Shown: positions 22,941 to 30,532 of the stretch, in pieces | Layout of the letters: each line of letters starts with the position of its first letter | How positions within the stretch are numbered: the stretch's first letter is position 1 | IMG/VR virus record: IMGVR_UViG_3300002835_000213 | Span: 1 to 58,879 of that record | DNA: 58,879 bases | Direction: 5' to 3' (one strand) | Origin: a virus | Notes under the pieces: generated by a model | The model's database searches: none | Told to the model about the DNA's origin: nothing | The model's input: only the letters and a program-made list of their open reading frames with translations | Translations under genes and position numbers: made by a program

Positions 22941-23540
22941 ATGATGGAGTTAATTATTGCTTTCATAACAGGTGTTATAAGTCCGATTACAATACTACTG
23001 TTTAAGAATTGGTTAGAGAAGAAAAAGAAACCTGATATGGTGGCGGATACATTAGAATTAGGTGAGGTTGTAACACATAAAATAGAGGAAATTAGAGAAG
23101 AAATAAGTGCAGATAGAGTTTGGTTGATACAGTTCCACAACGGAGGACATTTTTATCCAACAGGTAAATCGATGGCAAAATTCTCAATGATATATGAAAC
23201 AGTTAACATCAAAGTAAATTCTATACAAAATAATTTTCAAAATATACCTGTTAGTCTATTCTCAAAATCAATAAATGAATTATTAAAGAATGATGTAATA
23301 GAGATAATTGATTTCAAAGACGAAACAATTGCAACTTTTGGGTTAAAGTATATAGCAGAAGAATCTGGTTGTAAATCAGGTTATTTATTCTCAATAAAAA
23401 GTATTGATGATAAGTTTATAGGTATATTAGGTGTAGACTATACGGGAAAGAAAACAAAACTTAATGATGACACCATCAATAGGTTGTCAATTAAAGCAAC
23501 ATCAATTGGTGGTGTTTTAATGAATCATCTGAAAGTCTAA
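22941..23540 (+). CDS. Membrane-anchored GAF-like protein
   Basis: This 199-aa protein has an N-terminal TM helix (IIAFITGVISPITILLF), a basic stop (EKKKKP), then a cytoplasmic domain containing DRVWLIQFHNGG, GYLFSIKS and FIGILGVDYTG, similar in pattern to GAF-type sensor folds. The 3' end overlaps the convergent gene by 50 bases. A ligand-sensing or membrane-tethered role is plausible but untested. Confidence 0.7.
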   Translation: MMELIIAFITGVISPITILLFKNWLEKKKKPDMVADTLELGEVVTHKIEEIREEISADRVWLIQFHNGGHFYPTGKSMAKFSMIYETVNIKVNSIQNNFQNIPVSLFSKSINELLKNDVIEIIDFKDETIATFGLKYIAEESGCKSGYLFSIKSIDDKFIGILGVDYTGKKTKLNDDTINRLSIKATSIGGVLMNHLKV

Positions 23541-24009
23541 ACCAGTTTGGGACATCCCTATTTTTCCATTTAGCAAAATCCTTTTTAAAATCAATGTAGT
23601 ACTTCCTATATGAAAGTATAGGGTTATTATCTATTTTACATTCATCAGGCATCGCCAACTTAAAATCTGTAACAGTACCATTCTCTTTAATTTTTGGTAG
23701 GTTTAAAAGACACCATTCAATTATTTCCTGTGACTTATGTCTCTTACCATAACGGTATGTATATTCCTCACATAACTCTAAACCTAAATCACATAACCAA
23801 ACATAGTTTTCAATACACTCTCTAGTCCAAATGGAACATGGGTGATTTTTATGTGATAACTTATACGGTACATGTTCGGTTTCTTGATTTGTCATATGAT
23901 GAACACCACAAAGAAGTTGTGCCGTCTCCAAAATCATTTTTACTACGTGTTTATCACAATGCATTTGTGCACACGACTTAGGATCGTAATCCAAAACAAA
24001 AATATTCAT
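23491..24009 (-). CDS. Conserved phage protein with CDKH motif
   Basis: This 172-aa minus-strand protein begins MNIFVLDYDPKSCAQMHCDK and has HVVKMILETAQLL, SHKNHPCSIWTRE, CEEYTYRYGKRHK and WKNRDVPNWF. I recognise this Cys/His-rich pattern from many phage genomes, where it is uncharacterised. Conserved His, Asp and Lys residues suggest an enzyme. It overlaps a convergent gene by 50 bases. Confidence 0.75.
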   Translation of the reverse strand: MNIFVLDYDPKSCAQMHCDKHVVKMILETAQLLCGVHHMTNQETEHVPYKLSHKNHPCSIWTRECIENYVWLCDLGLELCEEYTYRYGKRHKSQEIIEWCLLNLPKIKENGTVTDFKLAMPDECKIDNNPILSYRKYYIDFKKDFAKWKNRDVPNWFRLSDDSLKHHQLMLL

Positions 24010-24011
24010 AG

Positions 24012-24221
24012 TTAAAAATTTACGTGTTCTTCTTCTACTACACCATCATTAATTCTGTAGTAATTTCCAGTTTTTCTACTGGCACCTTCTTTAATACCAA
24101 TTAGGGCTTCCCATTTTCCATCAGGAAATTTACAGAGATAAAATTTAGTAAATTGTTCACCGTGCGTTTTTTCTAAAACAGTCTTTAATTCTAAAATTAA
24201 TTCACTTATTGTCTTTTCCAT
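24012..24221 (-). CDS. Small hypothetical protein
   Basis: This 69-aa protein starts MEKTISELILELKTVLEKTH and ends GVVEEEHVNF. It has a helical N-terminus then a beta-rich segment (KFYLCKFPDGKWEALIGIKE). It is transcribed with the CDKH gene from a minus-strand host-type promoter. Function unknown. Confidence 0.65.
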   Translation of the reverse strand: MEKTISELILELKTVLEKTHGEQFTKFYLCKFPDGKWEALIGIKEGASRKTGNYYRINDGVVEEEHVNF

Positions 24222-24246
24222 AAAACATTTATCTTATAAATATCGC

Positions 24247-24276
24247 CAAATATACTAAATTTTTTTATTAATACAA
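24247..24276 (-). promoter_or_regulatory. Minus-strand Bacteroidota-type promoter
   Basis: On the minus strand, TATATTTG (plus-strand CAAATATA at 24247-24254) is preceded by TTG (CAA at 24274-24276) with a 19-base spacer. It drives the 24221 to 23491 genes. Confidence 0.7.
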
Positions 24277-24283
24277 ACGATTG

Positions 24284-24314
24284 TTGATTTTTTTATTAAA
24301 AATCCATATAATTG
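24284..24314 (+). promoter_or_regulatory. Host-type promoter, variant box
   Basis: TTG at 24284-24286, a 20-base spacer and TATAATTG at 24307-24314 (one mismatch to TAnnTTTG). It is divergent with the minus-strand promoter nearby. Confidence 0.65.
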
Positions 24315-24318
24315 TTTT

Positions 24319-24738
24319 ATGGAAAATGAAGGAGTAACTAATTCAGTGATTAGATTCATCAATAAAAATGGTGAACTAACACCACAATACTTATCTGATA
24401 TGAAAGAAAAAATATCTGTGTTGTGGGATTTAAGAGAAAGGATTGATAGTACACTAGATAGATTAAAAATTAACATAATAAAAAGTAGTACACACTTATT
24501 AATTGATAAAGTTCATAGGGGTGATAACGAAACTAGTTTGAAGATTTTGGAGAACACTAGAGACAGATCAGTTTTCTATGATTTCATCACAATATTTGAT
24601 GAGTTAATAGTATTGAATGAACAGTATCTACAAAAGTATGAGAATGAATATTCAGATATTAAAGACATTAAAGATAATTTGGGGTTGAATGATTATAAAT
24701 TATTCAAAATTATTAATGACATAAATTTGGATAAGTAA
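24319..24738 (+). CDS. Helical hypothetical protein
   Basis: This 139-aa mostly helical protein (SVLWDLRERIDSTLDRLKIN; FDELIVLNEQYLQKYENEY) could form coiled coils. Its leader is only a few bases, so the transcript may be nearly leaderless. No family recognised. Confidence 0.65.
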   Translation: MENEGVTNSVIRFINKNGELTPQYLSDMKEKISVLWDLRERIDSTLDRLKINIIKSSTHLLIDKVHRGDNETSLKILENTRDRSVFYDFITIFDELIVLNEQYLQKYENEYSDIKDIKDNLGLNDYKLFKIINDINLDK

Positions 24739-24757
24739 AATATTATTTCTATATTTG
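24727..24757 (+). promoter_or_regulatory. Bacteroidota-type promoter
   Basis: TTG at 24727-24729, a 20-base spacer and TATATTTG at 24750-24757. The upstream box lies inside the end of the preceding gene. Confidence 0.78.
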
Positions 24758-24774
24758 TTTCAAATAAGACAACT

Positions 24775-25050
24775 ATGGAAAACAACCCTTTGAAAAGTGA
24801 AAGAGTGATGAAGTTCTTAGAGAAGTTTTATCCTACTAAAGTAGATAGATTAGGGTTACCTTCATTAATTACTGTTAATGATAAGGATCATTCATTGACT
24901 TGTTCTATCGACAGAGTTCATTTGGTTAAGGTTATACTTAATGAACTAAAATCAAATTTTGGTTACGACAACGATCAATCTAAAACTATTGCAGAATTTT
25001 ATTGTAATGAAAAATACGGTGTCTATAAAAAAATAATACTATCGATATGA
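24775..25050 (+). CDS. Hypothetical protein, first of IMPDH operon
   Basis: This 91-aa protein starts MENNPLKSERVMKFLEKFYP. It contains LITVNDKDHSLTCSIDRVHL and no recognised motif. It is followed by overlapping small genes leading into the IMPDH/GMP reductase gene. Function unknown. Confidence 0.65.
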   Translation: MENNPLKSERVMKFLEKFYPTKVDRLGLPSLITVNDKDHSLTCSIDRVHLVKVILNELKSNFGYDNDQSKTIAEFYCNEKYGVYKKIILSI

Positions 25051-25370
25051 AAGATTTCTATTTTTCAAATGAAGAGGAGGAAAAAGATTTTTTAAAAAAT
25101 CAAAAGTGGTTGATACATAGTTTGATTATAGAAGGAGTTAAAAAGTCGATGAAAGATGGGTTAGATGAAATTGTATTGTTCAGGATCATAAACCCATTAA
25201 GTAATTTTATAATGATTTCGGAATTAAGAAAGGAAGATTGGTTTTCTAGTCTGAGTAAAAGTTTAGAATATTTTGAGTCTGTTGAGGAGTATGAGATATG
25301 TTCTGATGTTAAAAAACTATTAAAAAAAATAAAAAATGGAAATAGTAAATCAAATGATGGCAAAAAGTAA
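25047..25370 (+). CDS. Hypothetical protein
   Basis: This 107-aa charged helical protein (DFYFSNEEEEKDFLKNQKWL; a Lys/Asn/Ser-rich tail) overlaps the previous stop by four bases. No recognised family. Confidence 0.62.
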   Translation: MKDFYFSNEEEEKDFLKNQKWLIHSLIIEGVKKSMKDGLDEIVLFRIINPLSNFIMISELRKEDWFSSLSKSLEYFESVEEYEICSDVKKLLKKIKNGNSKSNDGKK

Positions 25371-25527
25371 ATGTGTTGCAGTTATTGAAAGTTGTAAAAC
25401 CTTAGAACAACTGAAAGTTGCTAAGAGGTTCATAGAACTATATAATAAAAAGTATGAAGACTTTTTGGGTTATAATATGTTAAATAGAAAAATAAATGAA
25501 AATGAAGAGAGCATTAACTTACGATGA
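25336..25527 (+). CDS. Small hypothetical protein
   Basis: This 63-aa protein overlaps both neighbours. Its core is SKCVAVIESCKTLEQLKVAK followed by RFIELYNKKYED, probably two helices. A later Met (MMAKSK) could be the true start. It is coupled to the nucleotide enzyme that follows. Confidence 0.55.
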   Translation: MEIVNQMMAKSKCVAVIESCKTLEQLKVAKRFIELYNKKYEDFLGYNMLNRKINENEESINLR

Positions 25528-26572
25528 TATTCTGTTAGTACCTAAGTACTCGGAAATAGAAACAAGAAACAGTATTGATTTATCAACATTAGTCAGTAGA
25601 AGATATGGTATCTTAAAACCTTATGTTGCATCTTGTATGGACACTGTATGTGAATATAGGATGGCAATCAAAATGGTTGAGTTTGGTGGTGTTGGATGTA
25701 TACACCGTTTTATGACTGTTGAGGAGCAATGTGAACAAGTAGGGAAGGTTATGGAATACATAACTACAAACCATATGCATGAAAATTGGGGTGTTATGTA
25801 CGATAATTGGCACGCAGAGATACAGGACATACCTGTTATGGCTGCCGTAGGTGTTAGTGAATCAGATGTTAGTAGGGCGGAGAGTTTGGTTAAGTGTGGT
25901 GCAAATATAATTTTAATTGATGTTGCACACGGACACCACAAAAATGTTAAAAATATGATTCAAAAACTTAGGGAGGTTTTACCTGAAAGAATAGACATTA
26001 TTGCTGGAAACATATCAACGGAGGAGTCCGCAATTGATTTATGTGAATGGGGTGCGGATGGATTAAGAGTTGGTATTGGTGGTGGTAGTTTGTGTACCAC
26101 CAGAATTCAAACAGGACACGGAGTACCAAATGTAACGTCTATCATTGATTGTGTAAAAGGTTCTAAAGTTCCTGTTATGGCGGATGGTGGTATTAGAAGT
26201 AGTGGTGATATTGCAAAGGCATTATCAATCGGTGCAGATTGTGTAATGTTAGGTTCACTATTGGCTGGTACCAAAGAATCGCCAGGTAAAATTATTACAA
26301 AGGGTGATGGACTTTTATGTAAAAAATATAGAGGTTCTGCTAGTTTAGAAACTAAATCATCTCACGGTCAATCAACAAAACACGTAGAGGGTGAGTCAAC
26401 ATTAATACCTTATAAAGGTAGTGTCGATATCATAATAGAGAAATTAACTGATGGTATTAAATCAGCGTTGTCCTATAGTGGTTCTAACAACATAAAGAAT
26501 TTCCATTTAAAATCGGAAACTGTGGAAATCACACCTTCGGGTATGGCTGAATCTAAAGCACATTTATTGTGA
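25496..26572 (+). CDS. IMP dehydrogenase / GMP reductase family enzyme
   Basis: This 358-aa TIM-barrel enzyme has TYDDILLVP, ASCMDTVCEYRMA, GGVGCIHRF, IILIDVAHGHHKNV, the catalytic loop GGGSLCTTRIQTGHGVP, VMADGGIRSSGDIAKAL and KYRGSASLE. It lacks CBS domains. The T-G-x-G after the catalytic Cys leans towards GMP reductase, but IMP dehydrogenase is not excluded. Either would alter guanine nucleotide supply. An ATG at 25502 is an alternative start. Confidence 0.9.
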   Translation: MKMKRALTYDDILLVPKYSEIETRNSIDLSTLVSRRYGILKPYVASCMDTVCEYRMAIKMVEFGGVGCIHRFMTVEEQCEQVGKVMEYITTNHMHENWGVMYDNWHAEIQDIPVMAAVGVSESDVSRAESLVKCGANIILIDVAHGHHKNVKNMIQKLREVLPERIDIIAGNISTEESAIDLCEWGADGLRVGIGGGSLCTTRIQTGHGVPNVTSIIDCVKGSKVPVMADGGIRSSGDIAKALSIGADCVMLGSLLAGTKESPGKIITKGDGLLCKKYRGSASLETKSSHGQSTKHVEGESTLIPYKGSVDIIIEKLTDGIKSALSYSGSNNIKNFHLKSETVEITPSGMAESKAHLL

Positions 26573-26958
26573 TAAAAAAATATCCTGACAATATAGTTTA
26601 TAATGAAGAGACTGGTAAATTCGACGCCAATTTAAAGAACTATCCGACAACAGTGGGATCACAAAAGTTTGATCCCATTATTGTCGATAAAAGTGAAGGG
26701 GTAAAGGCTGATAAATATTTTAATAGTAGACTAAACGAATTAAAAAAAGAATACGAAACATTAGTCAGTAAATATGTTGATACAAAATTAGTCTATGAAT
26801 CAGATTACAACTTCCAACCAATAGTTGGGGAAACTTATCATCTATACGAAAGAAAAAATGGGAGTAAATTTTTAAGTATTATACCACCTAGTGAATGGAA
26901 ACAAAGTTATGTCGGTTCCTATTTATTATTAAATAACGGTACTTGGGAAAAATTATAA
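26569..26958 (+). CDS. DUF2452-like protein
   Basis: This 129-aa protein with a GTG start overlaps the IMPDH stop. It contains NYPTTVGSQKFDPI and, near the end, VGETYHLYERKNGSKFLSII then PPSEWK, the pattern of DUF2452, a family I associate with Bacteroidota. This supports the host assignment. Biochemical role unknown. Confidence 0.75.
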   Translation: MIKKYPDNIVYNEETGKFDANLKNYPTTVGSQKFDPIIVDKSEGVKADKYFNSRLNELKKEYETLVSKYVDTKLVYESDYNFQPIVGETYHLYERKNGSKFLSIIPPSEWKQSYVGSYLLLNNGTWEKL

Positions 26959-27780
26959 CTCCTCTACCTTAATTATTTTCACACCCATACCTTTATTTTT
27001 AAGGGTAATCTCTTCTTCATGTGGGTACAATATATTGTTTGATAATGTTTCCATAACATTTACCATTAATTTTTCTGCAGATACAGTTAATAAGAAAACC
27101 TTTTCCCCTCTACAGTCACCTGCGATACTACCTTTTCTATAATGATTATTCTTAAGATTGTTTTTATTTAAAGAATAGTGTGAACCCACCTTTGACAAAT
27201 TTATTTCTTCTTCAGAATCGGAACAAATTATCCTATATAAGATTAAAGGGGATTTTAAATTATTTAGATAAGAAACTAATTCTATTAATTCATCAATAGC
27301 GTAATCTACATCATAACCCATATAGTCATAATCTTTCATTAGTTTACTAATATCATTTTTAGATAATTTATATTTACTAACATTAGATTCCATAGTTTCA
27401 TTTATTGGGCTATCACTAATAAAAGGTTCATAATATTTTTTATATAATTTAGGGAAAAAATAGTATATCATAAAAATAGTTAACAATTCCCCATTATTAT
27501 CGTTAGGTACATTATATTCTTTTCTTAAACTATCAAACACCAATGAGGGTAATTTATGAGATGCGGTTATCAACCTCTTCGAATCGTACCTTAATATATT
27601 TTGTAAATAATTCTGACTAACGTTTATAGATGTTCTGTGACAACTACCATCACGAAAACAAAAATTTATAAAATCTTCACCATCTAAAGAAGTATACCTA
27701 TCTACCAATAAATCAGATAATTTTTCAAACAGTCTTTCGAACCCACTTTTTTTTACTATATCTATATAATCTATTCCCAA
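26953..27780 (-). CDS. ADP-ribosyltransferase-like protein
   Basis: This 275-aa protein has a C-terminal half resembling the R-S-E class of ADP-ribosyltransferases: SPLILYRIICSD (Arg), GSHYSLNKNNL (Ser), KVFLLTVSAEK and YPHEEEITLKNKGMGVKII (E-x-E). The N-terminal half is helical. Phages such as T4 use such enzymes (Alt, ModA, ModB) to modify host RNA polymerase and other proteins. The tag seen elsewhere is absent at the N-terminus, but PINETMES near residue 130 resembles a linker cleavage site. Confidence 0.7.
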   Translation of the reverse strand: MGIDYIDIVKKSGFERLFEKLSDLLVDRYTSLDGEDFINFCFRDGSCHRTSINVSQNYLQNILRYDSKRLITASHKLPSLVFDSLRKEYNVPNDNNGELLTIFMIYYFFPKLYKKYYEPFISDSPINETMESNVSKYKLSKNDISKLMKDYDYMGYDVDYAIDELIELVSYLNNLKSPLILYRIICSDSEEEINLSKVGSHYSLNKNNLKNNHYRKGSIAGDCRGEKVFLLTVSAEKLMVNVMETLSNNILYPHEEEITLKNKGMGVKIIKVEEL

Positions 27781-27830
27781 AATACTTTATTTTATAAAAA
27801 TAAATATCTATAATTGTAATAAAATTGTAG

Positions 27831-28412
27831 ATGGCAAAATTATATTTTAGGTACTCAACAATGGGTGCTGGTAAATCATTAGACTTATTGAAAACTGCAT
27901 ATAACTATGATGAGAGAGAAAAAAATGTAATTCTTTTCACGTCTTGTTTAGATAATAGACATGGAACTAAAAAAGTTGCGTCTCGTGTAGGAATAAGTAG
28001 AGAGGCACACGTTTTTGATGAGACTACTAACATATTCCAATTTGTAACAGAAAACTGTTATGGTTGTGATTGTGTGTTGATTGACGAATCACAGTTCTTA
28101 ACTAAAGATCAGGTGTGGCAATTAACTAAAATTGTGGATGAGTTGGAGTGTGATGTTATCACATACGGTTTGAGGTCAGATTTTAAAGCGGAGCCATTCG
28201 AAGGATCAATTTATCTTATGACTTGGGCAGATGAAATTGAGGAATTAAAAACAGTATGCAAATATGGTAGTAAAGCCTCTATGAATATGAGACTTAATAA
28301 TGACATACCTGTTTTTGATGGTAATAAAGTTATGATAGGTGGTAATGATTCTTACTTACCAGTTTGTAGAACACATTATAAAAAAATGAAAGAAAAATAT
28401 GGAAATTCTTAA
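27831..28412 (+). CDS. tdk: Thymidine kinase
   Basis: This 193-aa protein has the thymidine kinase pattern: YFRYSTMGAGKSLDLLKTA (P-loop), VLIDESQFLTKDQV (Walker B and catalytic Glu), CDVITYGLRSDFKAEPFEGS and TVCKYGSKASMNMR. The CxxC zinc ribbon of many bacterial enzymes is partly reduced. It salvages thymidine to dTMP, a common phage function. It overlaps the thioesterase gene. Confidence 0.94.
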   Translation: MAKLYFRYSTMGAGKSLDLLKTAYNYDEREKNVILFTSCLDNRHGTKKVASRVGISREAHVFDETTNIFQFVTENCYGCDCVLIDESQFLTKDQVWQLTKIVDELECDVITYGLRSDFKAEPFEGSIYLMTWADEIEELKTVCKYGSKASMNMRLNNDIPVFDGNKVMIGGNDSYLPVCRTHYKKMKEKYGNS

Positions 28413-28806
28413 CACTCACCCAATTAAAAAATCAGATTTAGGGTTTCACGGTAATCTGTTTGGTGGTAAATTACTTGCTTGGATTGATGCTTCTGCTGCA
28501 GGTTACTCGATGCAGTTATGTGATACACCCAGAATGGTTACAGTAAGTATTGATCAATGTAATTTTGAGAGGCCTGCAAAGGAAAGTCAACTACTAAAAA
28601 TATACGCTAAACCTATGAAGGTTGGTACCACATCTATGACACTATATATGGAGGCTAGAGCACATAACGTTTACACAGGTAAACAAGATTTAGTTCTTAA
28701 AACTAACATAACATTTGTTCAAATAGATGAAGGTGGTAACCCTATACCATTAGGTGAAAAGGCTAGAAGAAGAATCGATAGTATGATAGAAACCCCAATT
28801 AAGTAA
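28399..28806 (+). CDS. Acyl-CoA thioesterase (hotdog fold, YciA-like)
   Basis: This 135-aa protein contains GFHGNLFGGKLLAWIDASAA, VTVSIDQCNFERPAKE, MKVGTTSMTLYMEARAHNV and VLKTNITFVQID, the hotdog core of YciA-type acyl-CoA hydrolases. The Asp in AWIDASAA is the expected catalytic position. Such an enzyme could change host fatty-acid or membrane composition. It is rarely seen in phages, yet it is embedded between tdk and the sigma factor. Confidence 0.92.
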   Translation: MEILNTHPIKKSDLGFHGNLFGGKLLAWIDASAAGYSMQLCDTPRMVTVSIDQCNFERPAKESQLLKIYAKPMKVGTTSMTLYMEARAHNVYTGKQDLVLKTNITFVQIDEGGNPIPLGEKARRRIDSMIETPIK

Positions 28807-28823
28807 TATTTTTAAAAACTCAT

Positions 28824-28854
28824 TTGTTTTTTAGAATATAATGTTGTATATTTG
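28824..28854 (+). promoter_or_regulatory. Bacteroidota-type promoter
   Basis: TTG at 28824-28826, a 20-base spacer and TATATTTG at 28847-28854 stand 11 bases before the sigma factor gene. Confidence 0.82.
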
Positions 28855-28865
28855 TTAAAAAAAAT

Positions 28866-29378
28866 ATGGATAATTTAAATCTCATTAACAGTAATACTCT
28901 ATCCCAATCTAAATTCTATGAATCATATAAAATTTTAGGGTACGATACTGTTAAAAGATATATTAAAGATGAATTTGATAGGGATGAAGTTGTCCAACAA
29001 GGATTTATAAAAATATTTAAATTAATTGATACACCAATAGATGTAAAAAATTTAAACGGTTATCTATATAAGATTTTTAGAAATTGTGCCTTAGATCATT
29101 TAAGAAAGAAAAAATATACTTATGAGTATGATGACAATTTACACTTTGATACTATTGATGAGGTAGATTGTAAACAAGATATGTTGACAGATATTGATGA
29201 AGAAATTGAAAAATTGAGTCCTATGTATAATTTAGTTTTTAAATGTTATCACATAGAAAATATGTCACATAAAGACATCTCAAAAAAATTGGGTATTTGT
29301 GAAGGTACATCTAAATCTAATTTACATAAGGCAACTAAGAGAATACAAAACAAATTAAAAACTAAAATATATGAATAA
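28866..29378 (+). CDS. Sigma-70 family (ECF-like) sigma factor
   Basis: This 170-aa protein has region 2 (DEVVQQGFIKIFKLI; NLNGYLYKIFRNCALDHLRKKK, the usual end of region 2) and region 4 (IEKLSPMYNLVFKCYHIENM then SHKDISKKLGICEGTSKSNL). Region 3 is missing, as in ECF sigma factors. It has its own host-type promoter and could direct host RNA polymerase to phage promoters, for instance the recurring TATTTATA motif; that link is speculative. Confidence 0.9.
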   Translation: MDNLNLINSNTLSQSKFYESYKILGYDTVKRYIKDEFDRDEVVQQGFIKIFKLIDTPIDVKNLNGYLYKIFRNCALDHLRKKKYTYEYDDNLHFDTIDEVDCKQDMLTDIDEEIEKLSPMYNLVFKCYHIENMSHKDISKKLGICEGTSKSNLHKATKRIQNKLKTKIYE

Positions 29379-29496
29379 AATGTTAATCATTGTAGGGATA
29401 CTTTTATTGTGTTCTTGCGCGTCTACAAAAAAAACTGAATGTGATGCATATGGTAAGAGTAATGTAACAGAGTTAAAGTCTAATAAAACAAAGTAA
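29371..29496 (+). CDS. Small lipoprotein
   Basis: This 41-aa protein MNKMLIIVGILLLCSCASTK has a type II signal: hydrophobic core then LLCSC, with lipidation at the second Cys likely. The mature part is short and charged with one Cys. It overlaps the sigma gene's 3' end. Small phage lipoproteins often act in superinfection exclusion or lysis; here only the export signal is clear. Confidence 0.7.
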   Translation: MNKMLIIVGILLLCSCASTKKTECDAYGKSNVTELKSNKTK

Positions 29497-29499
29497 AAT

Positions 29500-29739
29500 A
29501 TGTTAGATAAAATTTTAGAATGGTTTCCTGAAGAAGATATTCTTAAGGCGGATGGTTTCGATGAGGCAATCATAGGTATTGAAACTAATGAAATGAGGTT
29601 AATTTACTCAGTCAGTAAGTGTATACAAATACTATGTAGAGATATGAACGAAGAAGAGGCGGTAGAATTTTTTGACTTTAATGTTAGGGGTAGTTATGTG
29701 GGTGATAAAACACCTATATGGTGTGTTGATGATCTTTAA
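29500..29739 (+). CDS. Conserved small phage protein
   Basis: This 79-aa protein, MLDKILEWFPEEDILKADGF, contains DEAIIGIETNEMRLIYSVSK and GSYVGDKTPIWCVDD. The pattern is familiar from many unrelated phages as an uncharacterised small protein. It is acidic with no TM. Confidence 0.7.
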   Translation: MLDKILEWFPEEDILKADGFDEAIIGIETNEMRLIYSVSKCIQILCRDMNEEEAVEFFDFNVRGSYVGDKTPIWCVDDL

Positions 29740-29745
29740 ATATAT

Positions 29746-30006
29746 ATGGATTGTTATAATTGTAAATTCAGAGGTGGTGTAATTGGTAGTGCACATTCTT
29801 CTTGTAAAGTGATATCCCAAACCAACACTGAAAATTCGTCTATGTTGGAGTTGTTACTATCTACACATCAAGTTAGATTAACTGCGGATGAAAAGGATTT
29901 AGTAGAACTTAACCCAAACGGTATTAGTAATGGTTGGGCTAATTGGCCATTAGATTTTGATCCTGTTTGGGTTGATAGTTGTAAATTTTATAGCGAAAAA
30001 CAATAG
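29746..30006 (+). CDS. Conserved small Cys-containing phage protein
   Basis: This 86-aa protein has CYNCKFRG near the start, GSAHSSC, then NGISNGWANWPLDFDPVWVD and a final Cys. The four Cys could hold a metal. Similar proteins are widespread in phages, function unknown. Confidence 0.68.
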   Translation: MDCYNCKFRGGVIGSAHSSCKVISQTNTENSSMLELLLSTHQVRLTADEKDLVELNPNGISNGWANWPLDFDPVWVDSCKFYSEKQ

Positions 30007-30013
30007 TATGTTA

Positions 30014-30021
30014 TATTTATA
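30014..30021 (+). promoter_or_regulatory. TATTTATA motif (candidate late promoter)
   Basis: TATTTATA stands 31 bases upstream of the holin-like gene. Late expression would suit a lysis role. Confidence 0.4.
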
Positions 30022-30052
30022 TTATAATAACAAACTATAAAAACTTTATATT

Positions 30053-30223
30053 ATGAGTAAAGAACAAATTTTAGGACTTATCAGACACATATTGACATCT
30101 GTGGGTGGTGCAGTAATTATGTTGGGTTATTTCGATGAGGCGATTGTTACTGAAGTTACTGGTGGATTGATGACTGCGGTTGGTTTCGTATGGTCAGTCA
30201 TAGACAAGTATAAGGCATCTTAA
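30053..30223 (+). CDS. Holin-like small membrane protein
   Basis: This 56-aa protein, MSKEQILGLIRHILTSVGGA, has two hydrophobic segments: residues 8-26 (with GGAVIMLGY) and 36-49 (GGLMTAVGFVWSVI), separated by DEAIVTEV, and ends DKYKAS. The RHxLTxxGG...EVxGxxMTxxGxVWS pattern matches a common small phage membrane protein thought to be a holin. A strong terminator follows. Confidence 0.7.
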   Translation: MSKEQILGLIRHILTSVGGAVIMLGYFDEAIVTEVTGGLMTAVGFVWSVIDKYKAS

Positions 30224-30246
30224 AAAAATAAAAAATAATATTTTTA

Positions 30247-30278
30247 ATCCATATAGAATTCTATATGGATTTTTTTTT
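30247..30278 (+). terminator. Rho-independent terminator
   Basis: A perfect 10-bp stem ATCCATATAG/CTATATGGAT with an AATT loop is followed by eight T. Confidence 0.92.
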
Positions 30279-30288
30279 GCTTAATTAT

Positions 30289-30319
30289 TTGTTTTTATGA
30301 AAATAAAATACTATATTTG
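30289..30319 (+). promoter_or_regulatory. Bacteroidota-type promoter
   Basis: TTG at 30289-30291, a 20-base spacer and TATATTTG at 30312-30319. Confidence 0.82.
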
Positions 30320-30337
30320 TACCACTAAAAAGTTTAT

Positions 30338-30532
30338 ATGAAATATTTTAAAATTTTATTGATGTGGTTTGGGTTTATGGTAATGACATCATTATACGGT
30401 GAGTACATCGTAAGTAGAGAGGTAAATGGGTTTATCCAACTTTTAGGTTTCGCACTGTTGGTTATTACCCTAATATTTTTAGGAGACGAAACAATTAATG
30501 TATTATTTAAAAACAAAAAAGAAGAAAAATGA
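30338..30532 (+). CDS. Small membrane protein
   Basis: This 64-aa protein has two TM segments (ILLMWFGFMVMTSLYG and FIQLLGFALLVITLIFL) and a Lys/Glu tail. It overlaps the SPFH gene start (ATGA), so the two are likely made together and may interact in the membrane. Confidence 0.68.
   Translation: MKYFKILLMWFGFMVMTSLYGEYIVSREVNGFIQLLGFALLVITLIFLGDETINVLFKNKKEEK

Noticed and set aside
23491-24009. T4 DenV-type pyrimidine dimer glycosylase
   Set aside because: I considered this because small phage proteins of this size are sometimes so named, but the DenV residues and fold pattern are not visible.
27809-27816. Promoter before thymidine kinase
   Set aside because: TATAATTG is present, but no upstream TTG at about 20 bases, so support is too weak to list.
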